A model generated the notes under the pieces. That model had not been told where the DNA came from. It saw only the letters and a program-made list of their open reading frames with translations, and searched no databases. A DNA stretch of 64,000 nucleotides from contig NZ_JABBCQ020000008.1 of the NCBI RefSeq assembly GCF_012844455.2, positions 124,001 through 188,000 of the forward strand. Direction: 5' to 3'. Made by a program: the position numbers and the translations under genes. This stretch comes from Comamonas suwonensis. Its GTDB lineage: Bacteria > Pseudomonadota > Gammaproteobacteria > Burkholderiales > Burkholderiaceae_C. Shown here piece by piece: positions 1-8,494 of this stretch. Positions within the stretch are counted from its first letter, which is position 1; the number at the start of each line of letters is the position of its first letter.

Positions 1-75
1 AAGACCTGGGTCAGCTATGCCGACATGCGTTTTGATGAGCTGGACGAAATCAAGCGGGAAGCGGCAGGGAAGTAA
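1..75 (+). CDS. C-terminal end of an unidentified protein (partial)
   Basis: The window opens inside a plus-strand reading frame that ends at TAA 73-75. Only 24 residues are visible, ending in EIKREAAGK. They are charged and look like a C-terminal helix, which is too little to assign a family. A dispersed repeat (copy 1, 76-176) starts on the base after the stop codon. Confidence 0.6.
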   Translation, partial: KTWVSYADMRFDELDEIKREAAGK

Positions 76-176
76 CTCCCCTGAGGCGCTTTGCGCCTTC
101 CCCTGGCCGGGCGCCCCCTCTCTCGCTTCGCGGGAGGGGACAACAGCGGAGCGTAAGGGGCGGCCCTTGCTTGCTG
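76..176 (+). repeat. Stop-codon-anchored dispersed repeat, copy 1
   Basis: It begins with CTCCCCTGAGGCGC right after a TAA stop. It contains the small hairpin GGCGC-TTT-GCGCC, then a second hairpin of C/T-rich and G/A-rich arms (CCCTCTCTCGC / GCGGGAGGGG, near 113-138), and ends in GGGGCGGCCCTTGC. The same order of blocks recurs near 5637, 34927, 46316 (minus) and 63666 (minus). The 3' boundary is approximate. Confidence 0.7.
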
Positions 177-246
177 TTACTTGCTTGGAGCATGTCTGTT
201 TTAAGCATGGCTGCTGATTCTTGCCAGCGCAGGCAAAATCGGCAGC

Positions 247-1521
247 GTGAGTGATTCTTTCGCCCCTTCCTCCGATTTTCCCAGGCGCATTGCCCATCTG
301 GACATGGATGCGTTCTACGCATCTGTGGAGCTGCTGCGTTATCCCCAGCTCAAGGGCCTGCCCGTGGTGATTGGCGGCGGACGCCGTGCGCCGGATGACG
401 AGCTGCTGGCGCGGTATGCGCATTTGCCGCTGTGCCAGATTCCGGTGGCGGATTTTCCCCTGCTCAAGGATTACACGGGGCGCGGCGTCATCACCACGGC
501 CACCTATGCGGCGCGGCAATTCGGTGTGGGCTCGGCCATGGGCTTGATGAAGGCAGCCAAGCTGTGCCCGCAGGCGGTTTTGCTGCCGGTGGACTTTGCC
601 GAATACCGGCGCTTTTCCAGAGCTTTCAAAGAGGTGATCCTCTCCATTGCCCCGGTCATGGAGAACCGGGGCGTGGACGAGGTCTATATAGACTTCAGCG
701 ACGTTGCAGGCGGCCAGCGCGAAGGCGGCCGCGTGCTGGCGCGCTTGCTTCAGAAAACCATTTTTGAAGCCACGGGTCTGACCTGCTCGGTGGGCGTGGC
801 GCCCAACAAGCTGCTGGCCAAGATGGCCAGCGAGTTCAACAAGCCCAACGGCATCTCCATTGTTCAGGTTGAAGATTTGCAAACCCTGATCTGGCCGCTG
901 GCTTGCCGTAAGGTCAACGGCATAGGACCCAAGGCCGATGAAAAGCTCAAAAAACTGGGCATAGAAACCATTGGCGATCTGGCCGCCAAAAGCTTGCCGC
1001 AGCTGCTGCAATGGTTTGGCAAGTCCTATGGGCACTGGCTGCATGAATCCGCATGGGGCCGCGATGAGCGGGCGGTGGTGACCGAGAGTGAGCCGGTGTC
1101 CATGAGCCGCGAAACCACGTTTGAGCGCGACTTGCATGCCGTACACGACAGGGCTGAACTGGGGGCCATCTTCACTGACCTGTGTGAGCGGGTGGCGGAG
1201 GACTTGCAGCGCAAAGGCTATGTGGGCCGCACCGTGGGCATCAAGCTGCGCTATGACGACTTCAAGATTGCGACGCGCGATCAGACTCTGGCCCTGCCGG
1301 TGCAAGATGCTGCGGCCATTCGCCAGGCCGCAGGACAATGCCTGAAGCGAGTGCCACTGGGCAAGCGCATGCGGCTGTTGGGGGTCAAGGTCTCGGGCCT
1401 GATTTCAGCGCAGGCCTGGCAGGCCAGTGCTGACGACCCTGTGGCGCGGGAGTCATTGCTGAGGCCGCAGGTTTTGACTTCCATCAAGAACCTGGACCCC
1501 TACACAGCATCTCTGTTCTGA
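247..1521 (+). CDS. dinB: DNA polymerase IV (Y-family translesion polymerase)
   Basis: Error-prone polymerase that copies past lesions. The N-terminal catalytic motif HLDMDAFYASVE (residues about 17-28) carries the first metal-binding Asp, and GVDEVYIDFSD near residue 140 carries the second acidic pair. A helix-hairpin-helix segment (VNGIGPKADEKLKKLGI) and a little-finger domain follow. The C-terminus ends in SLF, which resembles a degenerate sliding-clamp motif. Compared with E. coli DinB there are roughly 28 extra residues between the GGG after strand 2 and RGVITTATY. The start is GTG at 247, the longest frame that keeps the family N-terminus; no strong ribosome binding site decides it. The gene stands alone after repeat copy 1. 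Confidence 0.93.
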   Translation: MSDSFAPSSDFPRRIAHLDMDAFYASVELLRYPQLKGLPVVIGGGRRAPDDELLARYAHLPLCQIPVADFPLLKDYTGRGVITTATYAARQFGVGSAMGLMKAAKLCPQAVLLPVDFAEYRRFSRAFKEVILSIAPVMENRGVDEVYIDFSDVAGGQREGGRVLARLLQKTIFEATGLTCSVGVAPNKLLAKMASEFNKPNGISIVQVEDLQTLIWPLACRKVNGIGPKADEKLKKLGIETIGDLAAKSLPQLLQWFGKSYGHWLHESAWGRDERAVVTESEPVSMSRETTFERDLHAVHDRAELGAIFTDLCERVAEDLQRKGYVGRTVGIKLRYDDFKIATRDQTLALPVQDAAAIRQAAGQCLKRVPLGKRMRLLGVKVSGLISAQAWQASADDPVARESLLRPQVLTSIKNLDPYTASLF

Positions 1522-1655
1522 GAGTCGTTACTCCAGCATCTTTGCTGTGCGATGATCTGAAGTGTGAATTTGTGTATCTGGTTAACCAGCATCGCCGGAA
1601 TGCCTGATCGCTCACTCTCTCATTAAAAAACAGGCTCTTTCGAGGAGTGCAAGCC

Positions 1656-3212
1656 ATGCGCATGAACCTGCCGGTATCCCAACAAAACTACAACTTTCCC
1701 GGCGATGAGCTGCTGGTCTCCAGCACCAACACCAAGGGCGAGATCACGCATTGCAACCCGGCGTTCGTGCGGGTCAGCGGCTTTACCTATGAGGAGTTGA
1801 TTGGTCAGCCGCATAACCTGATTCGCCATCCTGACATGCCCGCCGCAGCCTTCAAGGACATGTGGCGCACCATTGCCCATGGTTACCCGTGGACGGCGCT
1901 GGTCAAGAACCGCCGCAAAAATGGCGACCATTACTGGGTGCGTGCCAATGTCACGCCCATCATGGAAGGTGGAAAGCCGCGTGGCTATCTGTCGGTGCGC
2001 ACCAAGCCTTCAGCCAAGGAAGTGGCCGAGGCCGAAGTCCTGTACGCACGCATGCGCACGGAAGAAAAGTCAGGTCAGTCCAGCTTTCGCCTGCGTGCCG
2101 GTGAGGTACGCCGCCTTGGTCTGATGGGCCTCTGGGATAGCCGCAAGGATGTGGGCCTGGTTGCACGCATGGCGTGGTTGCTGGCGGTGCTGGCGCTGCT
2201 GGTTTTGCTGCCCGACATGCTGGGCTGGCAGGGCGCGGCCGCCTGGGGCTGGCGCGCAGCCAGTCTGGTGGCGGGCAGCGTGTTTGTGCTGTGGCGCTTT
2301 CATCGCCGCTGCGTGGCCGGGCTTGAAGAAGCCAGCCGCTTTGCGGCCGATGTGGCGGCTTGCAATCTGAGCACCGAGTCCAATCAGAGCTACAACGGTG
2401 CCATGGGCGCGTTGATGCTGAGGTTGCAGCAAATTCAGATCAATTTGCGTGCCGTGGTGGGTGATGTGCGAACCGAGGTGCAGGGCTTTGCTCAGACTGC
2501 CCATGAAATTGCCCAGAGCAGCCTTGATCTTGCGGGTCGCACCGAGTCGCAGGCCAGCAACCTGCAGCAGACAGCAGCATCGATGGAGGAGATCTCTGGC
2601 ACGGTTTCGCAGACGGCAGACACCGCACAGTACATGGCGGGTGCCAGCGATGAAAGCAGCAAAGTTGCCAGCCGCAGCGGCGCGGCCATCAGCGAGGTGG
2701 GGCAGGCCATGGAGCGTATTCGTGGCTCATCGACCCGCATGAGCGAGATCATTGGCGTGATTGAAAGTATTGCCTTTCAGACCAATCTGCTGGCGCTGAA
2801 CGCGGCCGTGGAAGCCGCGCGTGCGGGTGAACAAGGTCGTGGTTTTGCCGTGGTGGCGGGCGAAGTGCGGGCGCTGGCCCAGCGCAGTGCCGAGGCGGCC
2901 AAGGAAATCAGCGTGCTCATCAACCGCACGGTGGATGGCATCAACGATGGCAACGCCCGCATGCGCTCTGCAGGTCAGACGATTGATGGCATGGTGCAGG
3001 CCGTGGACAAGGTGGGCTCACTGGTGCATCAGATCAGCATTGCCACCCGCGAGCAGTCGATTGGCATCTCTCAGGTCAACGAGGCCGTTGCCCAGCTTGA
3101 CTCCGTGACGCAGCAGAACGCCGCGCTGGTGGAGCAGTCCACCAGTTCCGCTCAATCGCTGCGCCAGAGTGCCAGAACGCTGGAGCGTTCGGTAGATGTG
3201 TTCCATCTTTGA
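1656..3212 (+). CDS. PAS-containing methyl-accepting chemotaxis protein (Aer-like)
   Basis: Energy or redox taxis receptor. An N-terminal PAS domain (about residues 10-115, with [14 protein letters not shown] and NLIRHPDMP) probably binds FAD as in Aer. Two closely spaced membrane segments follow (about 170-215), so there is almost no periplasmic sensor and the signal is likely sensed in the cytoplasm. The C-terminal half is the signalling coiled coil, with the conserved hairpin tip [23 protein letters not shown] 1656 is chosen because GAGGAG lies 8 nt upstream; an in-frame GTG at 1647 overlaps that site. A terminator follows at 3243. The ligand is inferred from the family. Confidence 0.93.
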   Translation: MRMNLPVSQQNYNFPGDELLVSSTNTKGEITHCNPAFVRVSGFTYEELIGQPHNLIRHPDMPAAAFKDMWRTIAHGYPWTALVKNRRKNGDHYWVRANVTPIMEGGKPRGYLSVRTKPSAKEVAEAEVLYARMRTEEKSGQSSFRLRAGEVRRLGLMGLWDSRKDVGLVARMAWLLAVLALLVLLPDMLGWQGAAAWGWRAASLVAGSVFVLWRFHRRCVAGLEEASRFAADVAACNLSTESNQSYNGAMGALMLRLQQIQINLRAVVGDVRTEVQGFAQTAHEIAQSSLDLAGRTESQASNLQQTAASMEEISGTVSQTADTAQYMAGASDESSKVASRSGAAISEVGQAMERIRGSSTRMSEIIGVIESIAFQTNLLALNAAVEAARAGEQGRGFAVVAGEVRALAQRSAEAAKEISVLINRTVDGINDGNARMRSAGQTIDGMVQAVDKVGSLVHQISIATREQSIGISQVNEAVAQLDSVTQQNAALVEQSTSSAQSLRQSARTLERSVDVFHL

Positions 3213-3242
3213 AGTCGTAGATTCCCTGCCTCTTTAAATCCC

Positions 3243-3270
3243 AAAGGCAGCTGCAGATGCTGCCTTTTTT
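3243..3270 (+). terminator. Rho-independent terminator after the chemoreceptor gene
   Basis: Stem AAAGGCAGC / GCTGCCTTT with a 7-base loop, running into six T residues, 31 bases after the stop codon. Confidence 0.85.
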
Positions 3271-3296
3271 GTGCCTGCTTTCGGTAGGATTGCGAC

Positions 3297-5636
3297 ATGA
3301 GTGTTGTGCTGATCTTGATTGCCGTTGCGGCGCTGGCCCTGTGTTTACTGGTCTGGTTGCTCTCGCGTTTGCGCGATGACTCCAGACCTTCGTCGTTTTC
3401 AAAGCCTGTATCAGCAGCTGAAAAACCGGTGGCTGCGGTCAATTCGCAGGCGCAGCCGCAGGCATCACTATCAAATAAAGAGCTGCCAGCGCAAGCAGAT
3501 AAAACGCCAGAGGTCAATAAGGATGTGAGCTTTCGCATGCAAGGCGAGCGCGGCATGGGCGGGCCGATCTTTGGCGATGTGATGTGTGCTGACGGTGTTT
3601 ACCTGCCCCATGTCTGGGAGGGTGATCTGCACACCTCGTACGACGGGCGCTGGCTGCGCACGGGCTTTTACGACAGCGAAACCGCACATCTGGTGGACCG
3701 CAAATCACGCCGCAGCTGGCTGATTTCAAAGAGCGACGCTGAAGTGCTGGACGCCGTGCACTGGCGCGTACCGCGCTGGAGTGGCGAGACCTTGAATGAA
3801 AGCGGCATTGCAGACGATGCGCATGTGGTCATGTCCGATGCCAGTTTTGAAGCCTGGCTGGCTGAGCATGTGGATGCCACGGCCCAGCCGCTGGTGGCTC
3901 TGCGCGATATCTGGGTGCCGCTGGAATGCGTGCCTGCAGAAGCGGGCGACCTGCAGCCGCACTTGCCTGTGGCGCCGCCAGTACTGCGAGAAGATGGGAA
4001 AACGCCGGCCCCCAATGTGGCCGCGCCCGAGTTGACGGTGGAGCGCCACTGGCCAGCATCGCTGCGCAGATTGACTGACCCGCTGCAACCCCTGCGACAG
4101 GCCAGCTGGGCGCTGAGCATGAATGGCAAGCCCACGGGCTGGCTGCTGGATCAGGATCCCGCCATGGTCTGGCGTGATGATGGGCAGGGTCTGGCCTTGT
4201 ATGCCATCCCTGATCAAGGGGAGGACGGTTATCTGCGTCGGCTGCTGGTCTGGACGGCAGAGCAGAACTGGCAGCAATGGCCGCAGCCCCTGCCTGCCGA
4301 TCGCAAGTCCTGGGCCGTAGAGCATTTCTGGCCCGATGAAGTGGACTCGCGTGCACCGCTGCAATGGAGTGGTGCGGTGTTGCTGCAGCGCGTGCAGGTC
4401 GATACCGCTGATCTTGAGCGGCTGCATGAGGGTACAAGCCTCAGCTGCGTGACCAGCCGCACTGAAACCTGTGCGGGGCATGCGGCAGACGGGCAAGTGC
4501 AGCTCAGGGCTCAACCCGTCACCACCTTCTGCTGGCTGCGGGACCCGGCTCAGTCCGATGTTTGGCGTGCGCAGAGCGAGCCGGTTATGGGCAAGCCGTT
4601 GATCTGGACGCTGAGCAAGGAAGCCAGGGATGAGCAGGGTGAGACATCGGCCTGGAATCTGCAATGGGGCGACAAGCACCTGAGCGGTAGCTGGGCGCTG
4701 GAGCATGTGATCGTCAAGGGCCGCTGGGCTGTGCTCATGCCTTTTGGGCGCGCGCCGGAGCGTGGCGGCGCGGGGCAGATTCAAATCTGGGACGGTGAAC
4801 GCCTGCAGACGGTGGATTTGCCTTGGCCGGTGATGCGCCTGTGTCCGTTGCCTGCGCTGGATGGCAGCATGGCAATGCGCGTGGAGATGATTGCGCTGAC
4901 AGCCTGCCTGGACGAAAAGGACTGGAATCCCAGCACGGGCAGCTGGCGCTGGAATATGCATTCGGTTTCGTCCAGCCATCTTTCGCGCCCGGACTGGCGT
5001 GCGCTTTACCAGCGCCGTGAAATGGCCCCGGATGCCCAAGGCCACTGGCGTCTGCTGCCACGCTGGCGTGAGGCAAAGCAAATTCAGCACCCTTGCGCCG
5101 ACGGCGACTATGTCTGGCGCGATGCCGTGCGTGGCGATGCCCTGTGGTGGTGGGGCGGGCAGAACGAGCGCATCAACAGTTACTGGAGTGAGGAGGAATG
5201 CCGCATCGAAGGCGTGAGCATGACGCAGAGCGGTCTTGCGCTATGCGGTACCGGGCCTGGCGCTTGCCCGCACCCCGCTGGGGAAGGCTGGGCTGTCTTG
5301 GAGTATGGGGAGCGCCGCTATGGCAAGCCGGATCAGTGGAAGCTGCACTGGCTTAACCCGGTTGAAAAAGAAGTGCGCACGCTGGAGCTGGCGGTCAATA
5401 TGCCCCAGCTCAAGGGTTGGGACACACAGGGCCTGCACTGGGCTGATCTGGCACCTGAAGAAGACGATGGAGAAAAGCGAGCAGTGATTGCGCCGCAACT
5501 GGTGACGCTATCGATGTGGAACCGGTCTGATGTGGAGCCGTTGCGCCAAGGTGCGGGCGGGCTGTGGCTGCGCAAGCAGGATCTGCGCTATGCGGAGACT
5601 TTGCTTGGGCAGGATGATTGTCCCTGGAGAAACTGA
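3297..5636 (+). CDS. Tryptophan-rich membrane-anchored protein of unknown function
   Basis: I do not recognise a family. The 779-residue protein starts with one hydrophobic segment (residues 2-22, LILIAVAALALCLLVWLL), then a Pro/Ala/Ser/Lys-rich linker to about residue 75, then a long domain with 46 Trp residues by my count (5.9 percent). Many are in short W-x-x or W-x-W patterns, for example VHWRVPRWSG and ALWWWGGQ, and spaced beta-strand-like repeats suggest a beta-rich fold. The N-terminus resembles a signal anchor, so the domain probably faces the periplasm. Part of the linker (about residues 57-71) is coded by a copy of dispersed repeat family 2. No operon partner; repeat copy 2 follows the stop codon. 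Confidence 0.75.
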   Translation: MSVVLILIAVAALALCLLVWLLSRLRDDSRPSSFSKPVSAAEKPVAAVNSQAQPQASLSNKELPAQADKTPEVNKDVSFRMQGERGMGGPIFGDVMCADGVYLPHVWEGDLHTSYDGRWLRTGFYDSETAHLVDRKSRRSWLISKSDAEVLDAVHWRVPRWSGETLNESGIADDAHVVMSDASFEAWLAEHVDATAQPLVALRDIWVPLECVPAEAGDLQPHLPVAPPVLREDGKTPAPNVAAPELTVERHWPASLRRLTDPLQPLRQASWALSMNGKPTGWLLDQDPAMVWRDDGQGLALYAIPDQGEDGYLRRLLVWTAEQNWQQWPQPLPADRKSWAVEHFWPDEVDSRAPLQWSGAVLLQRVQVDTADLERLHEGTSLSCVTSRTETCAGHAADGQVQLRAQPVTTFCWLRDPAQSDVWRAQSEPVMGKPLIWTLSKEARDEQGETSAWNLQWGDKHLSGSWALEHVIVKGRWAVLMPFGRAPERGGAGQIQIWDGERLQTVDLPWPVMRLCPLPALDGSMAMRVEMIALTACLDEKDWNPSTGSWRWNMHSVSSSHLSRPDWRALYQRREMAPDAQGHWRLLPRWREAKQIQHPCADGDYVWRDAVRGDALWWWGGQNERINSYWSEEECRIEGVSMTQSGLALCGTGPGACPHPAGEGWAVLEYGERRYGKPDQWKLHWLNPVEKEVRTLELAVNMPQLKGWDTQGLHWADLAPEEDDGEKRAVIAPQLVTLSMWNRSDVEPLRQGAGGLWLRKQDLRYAETLLGQDDCPWRN
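3467..3511 (+). repeat. Repeat family 2 copy inside a coding sequence
   Basis: CTATCAAATAAAGAGCTGCC followed by AGCGCAAGCAGATAAAAC matches the intergenic family-2 elements (compare 15382, 34473, 42247, 63390). Here it is read in frame as part of the low-complexity linker of the Trp-rich protein. Confidence 0.5.
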
Positions 5637-5720
5637 CGCCCCCCTGAGGCGCTTTGCACCTTCCCTCAAGGGACGGCAGCATTGCCGCGATGCGGCCTCT
5701 TGCTCCCTGCCCACTTGCGT
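5637..5720 (+). repeat. Stop-codon-anchored dispersed repeat, copy 2
   Basis: CCCCCCTGAGGCGCTTTGCA begins 2 bases after the TGA of the Trp-rich gene. AAGGGACGGCAGC and GCGGCCTCTTGC blocks follow, matching copies 1, 3 and 5. It separates this gene from the convergent queF. Confidence 0.7.
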
Positions 5721-5742
5721 TAGCTTGCCCCTGTATTGACGC

Positions 5743-6588
5743 TTACTGGCGTGCGGTACGCACGTTGGCGGGCAGCGCACCGGGGTGGCTGGTGCGGAAG
5801 GGGTTGATGTCCAGACCGCCGCGGCGGGTGTAGCGGGCATAGACCGAGAGTTTGATGGGTTTGCAGCGGGCCCAGATGTCCATGAAGATGCGCTCCACGC
5901 ATTGCTCATGGAATTCGTTGTGGTTGCGAAAGCTCACCAGATACTGCAGCAGGCCTTCCTGGTCGATTTGTCCGCCGCTGTACTGAATCTGCACGCTGCC
6001 CCAGTCGGGCTGGCCGGTCACCAGGCAGTTGCTCTTGAGCAGGTGGCTGACCAGGGACTCGGTCACGGGTGGCTCGTCCTGTTTGGCGGTCAGCAGCTCG
6101 GGAGCGGGCGTGTACTGTGTGCATTCCACATCAAGGCGGTCCAGCAGCAGGCCGTCCAGCTCATGCACTTTCTGGGCCTCGAATTGCTCTGCCTCCAGCA
6201 GGCGTACGCCTACGCTGCCCTTGCTTTCGCTGCCGCGCCAGGCCGCCTCTGCCAGGTCGGTGCGCAGCAGGGCCAGCACTTCGCTGGCATCGGCAAAGCG
6301 GGTGTTGTTGAAGCTGTTGAGATAGAGCTTGAAAGACTTGCTCTCGATCAGGTTCGGCGTCTCGCAGGGAATGGTGAAGTGCATCAGCGCCACCTGGGGC
6401 TTGCCGCGCAGGTTGAGCCAGGACAGCTCGAAAGCGGTCCAGAGGTCGGCACCAAAAAAGGGCGGGTTGCTGCCCGCGCCGATTTCTTCGCGCTTGGTCA
6501 GGCGGGGCAGGGGAAAGAGCAGGGACGCGTCGTACTGGTCCACATAGGCCGAGCTTTTGCCCAGCTGCGATTGTTCAGGTGTTTGCAT
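5743..6588 (-). CDS. queF: NADPH-dependent 7-cyano-7-deazaguanine reductase
   Basis: Reduces preQ0 to preQ1 in queuosine biosynthesis, in the cytoplasm. At 281 residues it is the long (bimodular, E. coli-like) form. The diagnostic QueF motif [13 protein letters not shown] sits in the N-terminal half, and the catalytic Cys is in [17 protein letters not shown]. The C-terminal half contains the HEQCVERI segment. ATG at 6588 gives the expected N-terminus ([13 protein letters not shown]). The gene is separated from the upstream oxygenase by about 70 bases that include a possible family-2 repeat. Confidence 0.95.
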   Translation of the reverse strand: MQTPEQSQLGKSSAYVDQYDASLLFPLPRLTKREEIGAGSNPPFFGADLWTAFELSWLNLRGKPQVALMHFTIPCETPNLIESKSFKLYLNSFNNTRFADASEVLALLRTDLAEAAWRGSESKGSVGVRLLEAEQFEAQKVHELDGLLLDRLDVECTQYTPAPELLTAKQDEPPVTESLVSHLLKSNCLVTGQPDWGSVQIQYSGGQIDQEGLLQYLVSFRNHNEFHEQCVERIFMDIWARCKPIKLSVYARYTRRGGLDINPFRTSHPGALPANVRTARQ

Positions 6589-6613
6589 GATGGAAAAACA
6601 GATTTGCCAGCAG

Positions 6614-6650
6614 CAAAAACAATAGCTGCTGGCGATTTATTCGTAAGGGG
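6614..6650. repeat. Possible repeat family 2 copy between the 2OG-oxygenase gene and queF
   Basis: ACAATAGCTGCTGGCGATTT then ATTCGTAAGGGG resembles the left arm of family 2 (ATAGCTGCCAGCGCTTG); the right arm is degenerate. Confidence 0.4.
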
Positions 6651-6662
6651 TTTGGCCGATTC

Positions 6663-7562
6663 TTACTTGAACTCGCGTTCTCGCAGCCATTTGGTGGCAA
6701 TCCACTTCTCTCCCTCCAGTACGGGCGCGCCGCCGTGTAGGGTTTTGGTGGCCGGGTCGGGCCTGTCGTAGCTGAAGAATACGGCATTGCCTCGGCGGGG
6801 CACGATCTGCAAACCCACGTCAGGGAAGGTGGTGCCGCCGCCGCGTGCAGGCTCGTTCAAATACATGACCAGAGTGCCCACGCGCTGGCCGCCACGTTTG
6901 AGGATGGTGGGCGTGCCGGGTTCGTTGGGGGCAAAGTAGTCGTAATGCGGCTTGTATTCGGCACCGGGACGGTAGTGCAGCACCTGCAGACCTTCGCCAT
7001 TTTCAGTGGGCCAGCCCAGCAGACGAGCAATACGTGCTTCGATGCGGCTGATGAGATCGAGCTCGCCGCGCTGGAAGAACATGCCATTGCTGGTCCGGTC
7101 GTCATTGACGGCTTCGCCGCCGCTCTGGTTGTCCACCGTCAGTGATCGCTGCATGCGGGGGCTGGCAGCGGCAATGATGGCCTCGCACTCCTCATCGGAA
7201 AGCAGATTGCCGAATACCACCACGCGCGGGTGGCGCATGCTCATGAGCACATGAACCTGACGGTCGCCCGCATCAATGCAGCACGGGTCGGTTTGCAGAT
7301 CGGGATCGGGCAGATGCCTATCAAGCGCGGACTGCTGACCATCGCTCTGCGGTTTGACTGCGTCGAAAGGGTGGGGCAGGTGACCTGCCTCAGGCAAAGC
7401 CAGGGCGCGGCGGGCCAGATGCTCGGCCCAGCCTGCCGTGCGCATGGAGTGAAGCAGCGATGGCAGCGGCACACCGGCTGCGCTTTGCGTGCGCACCCAT
7501 TGCATCAACTCAGGGGTCAAGCCGGGCGGGGTGGCGAACTGATCTGGGGTGGATGTGCTCAT
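6663..7562 (-). CDS. 2OG-Fe(II) oxygenase (prolyl 4-hydroxylase family)
   Basis: Non-heme iron dioxygenase using 2-oxoglutarate; substrate unknown. The C-terminal half is a P4H catalytic domain. HYD in EYKPHYDYF supplies the first His and Asp iron ligands, the His in KTLHGGAPV is the third ligand, and EKWIATKWLRE carries the 2OG-binding Lys. RGGGTTFPDVGL and GNAVFFSY complete the barrel. The N-terminal 100 residues are unrelated. I use ATG 7562 (MSTSTPDQ), but ATG 7598 is in frame; neither has a clear ribosome binding site. yaaA lies just upstream on the same strand (stop at 7605), so the two may be co-transcribed. Confidence 0.88.
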   Translation of the reverse strand: MSTSTPDQFATPPGLTPELMQWVRTQSAAGVPLPSLLHSMRTAGWAEHLARRALALPEAGHLPHPFDAVKPQSDGQQSALDRHLPDPDLQTDPCCIDAGDRQVHVLMSMRHPRVVVFGNLLSDEECEAIIAAASPRMQRSLTVDNQSGGEAVNDDRTSNGMFFQRGELDLISRIEARIARLLGWPTENGEGLQVLHYRPGAEYKPHYDYFAPNEPGTPTILKRGGQRVGTLVMYLNEPARGGGTTFPDVGLQIVPRRGNAVFFSYDRPDPATKTLHGGAPVLEGEKWIATKWLREREFK

Positions 7563-7604
7563 GGTGACTATGCTAGTGCGCACTGCGCTCAATTTCAATC
7601 AGCG

Positions 7605-8390
7605 TCAGTCTTCGCGCTTTCGGCGGAACACCAGCTTATGGGGCGTGCTGGCCTGTTCGGCCAGTGCATAGCCGTCCAGATCGAATTTGCGCAGGTCAGA
7701 GATCTTTTTTGCCTTGTGCTGAACAGCCCAGCGGACCATCAGGCCGCGTGCACGCTTGGCGTGGAAGCTGATGATTTTGTACTTACCGCCCTTGAAGTCC
7801 TCGAACGCGCACTCCACCACAGGGGCTTTGAGTGCTTTCAGATCGACTGATTTGAAGTATTCCTGTGATGCGAGGTTGATCACGATGCGCTCGGCTTCGG
7901 GTTGCTCGCCGCAGCGCTCGTTCAGGTAGTCCGAAATCTGCGTACCCCAGAATTGATAGAGATTGCTGCCCTTGGCGTTTTCAAGCCTGGTGCCCATTTC
8001 AAGGCGATAGGGCTGTAGCAGGTCCAGTGGGCGCAGCGCGCCATAAAGACCGCTGAGAATCACCACATGGTCCTGGGCCCAGTCCAGTTCCTTGGGTTTG
8101 AGGCTGGCGGCATCCAGCCCCTCATACACATCGCCATTGAAGGCCAGCACCGCCTGGCGAGAGTTTTTGGGCGTGAATTTGGGGCTGAAGGCCTCGTAGC
8201 GACCCACATTGAGTAAGGCCAGCTTGTCGCTGATGCTCATCAGTTGTGAGAGCTGCTGGGGCGATTTTTCGCGAAGCACGTCAATCAGTTCAAGCGGCTG
8301 CTTTTTGAAGACCGGCAGCGTGTGCGGCAGGTCGGCGGGGACAGGGCTTTCGTAGTCCAGTGATTTGGCCGGAGAGATCAGAAACAGCAT
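7605..8390 (-). CDS. yaaA: Peroxide stress protein YaaA (UPF0246)
   Basis: Family members lower intracellular free iron and limit oxidative DNA damage after peroxide exposure. The 261-residue product matches the family length of about 257. It begins MLFLISPAKSLDYESP and has the conserved LYGALRPLDLLQPYRLEMGT, INLASQEYFKS and ISFHAKRARGLM blocks. It is downstream of rne on the same strand, but the terminator at 8424-8472 separates them. The iron-stress role is known for E. coli YaaA and inferred here. Confidence 0.93.
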   Translation of the reverse strand: MLFLISPAKSLDYESPVPADLPHTLPVFKKQPLELIDVLREKSPQQLSQLMSISDKLALLNVGRYEAFSPKFTPKNSRQAVLAFNGDVYEGLDAASLKPKELDWAQDHVVILSGLYGALRPLDLLQPYRLEMGTRLENAKGSNLYQFWGTQISDYLNERCGEQPEAERIVINLASQEYFKSVDLKALKAPVVECAFEDFKGGKYKIISFHAKRARGLMVRWAVQHKAKKISDLRKFDLDGYALAEQASTPHKLVFRRKRED

Positions 8391-8423
8391 GGCTTGACAC
8401 TAAAAATCAGAAGACGATCAATG

Positions 8424-8472
8424 AAAAAGGGCCAGGGGCCCATCCACCGGAGTGGACAGTGCCCTTGGCCCT
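8424..8472 (-). terminator. Rho-independent terminator of rne
   Basis: Read on the minus strand: AGGGCCAAGGGC, a loop of about 20 bases, GCCCCTGGCCCT, then five T residues, 22 bases after the rne stop codon. Confidence 0.85.
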
Positions 8473-8494
8473 GTGATGCCGGAAGGCAGTCTGC

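Noticed and set aside
3726-5090. A 454-codon frame antisense to the Trp-rich protein
   Set aside because: It is a shadow of a high-GC gene; the plus-strand frame has a clear start, terminal anchor and longer continuous reading.
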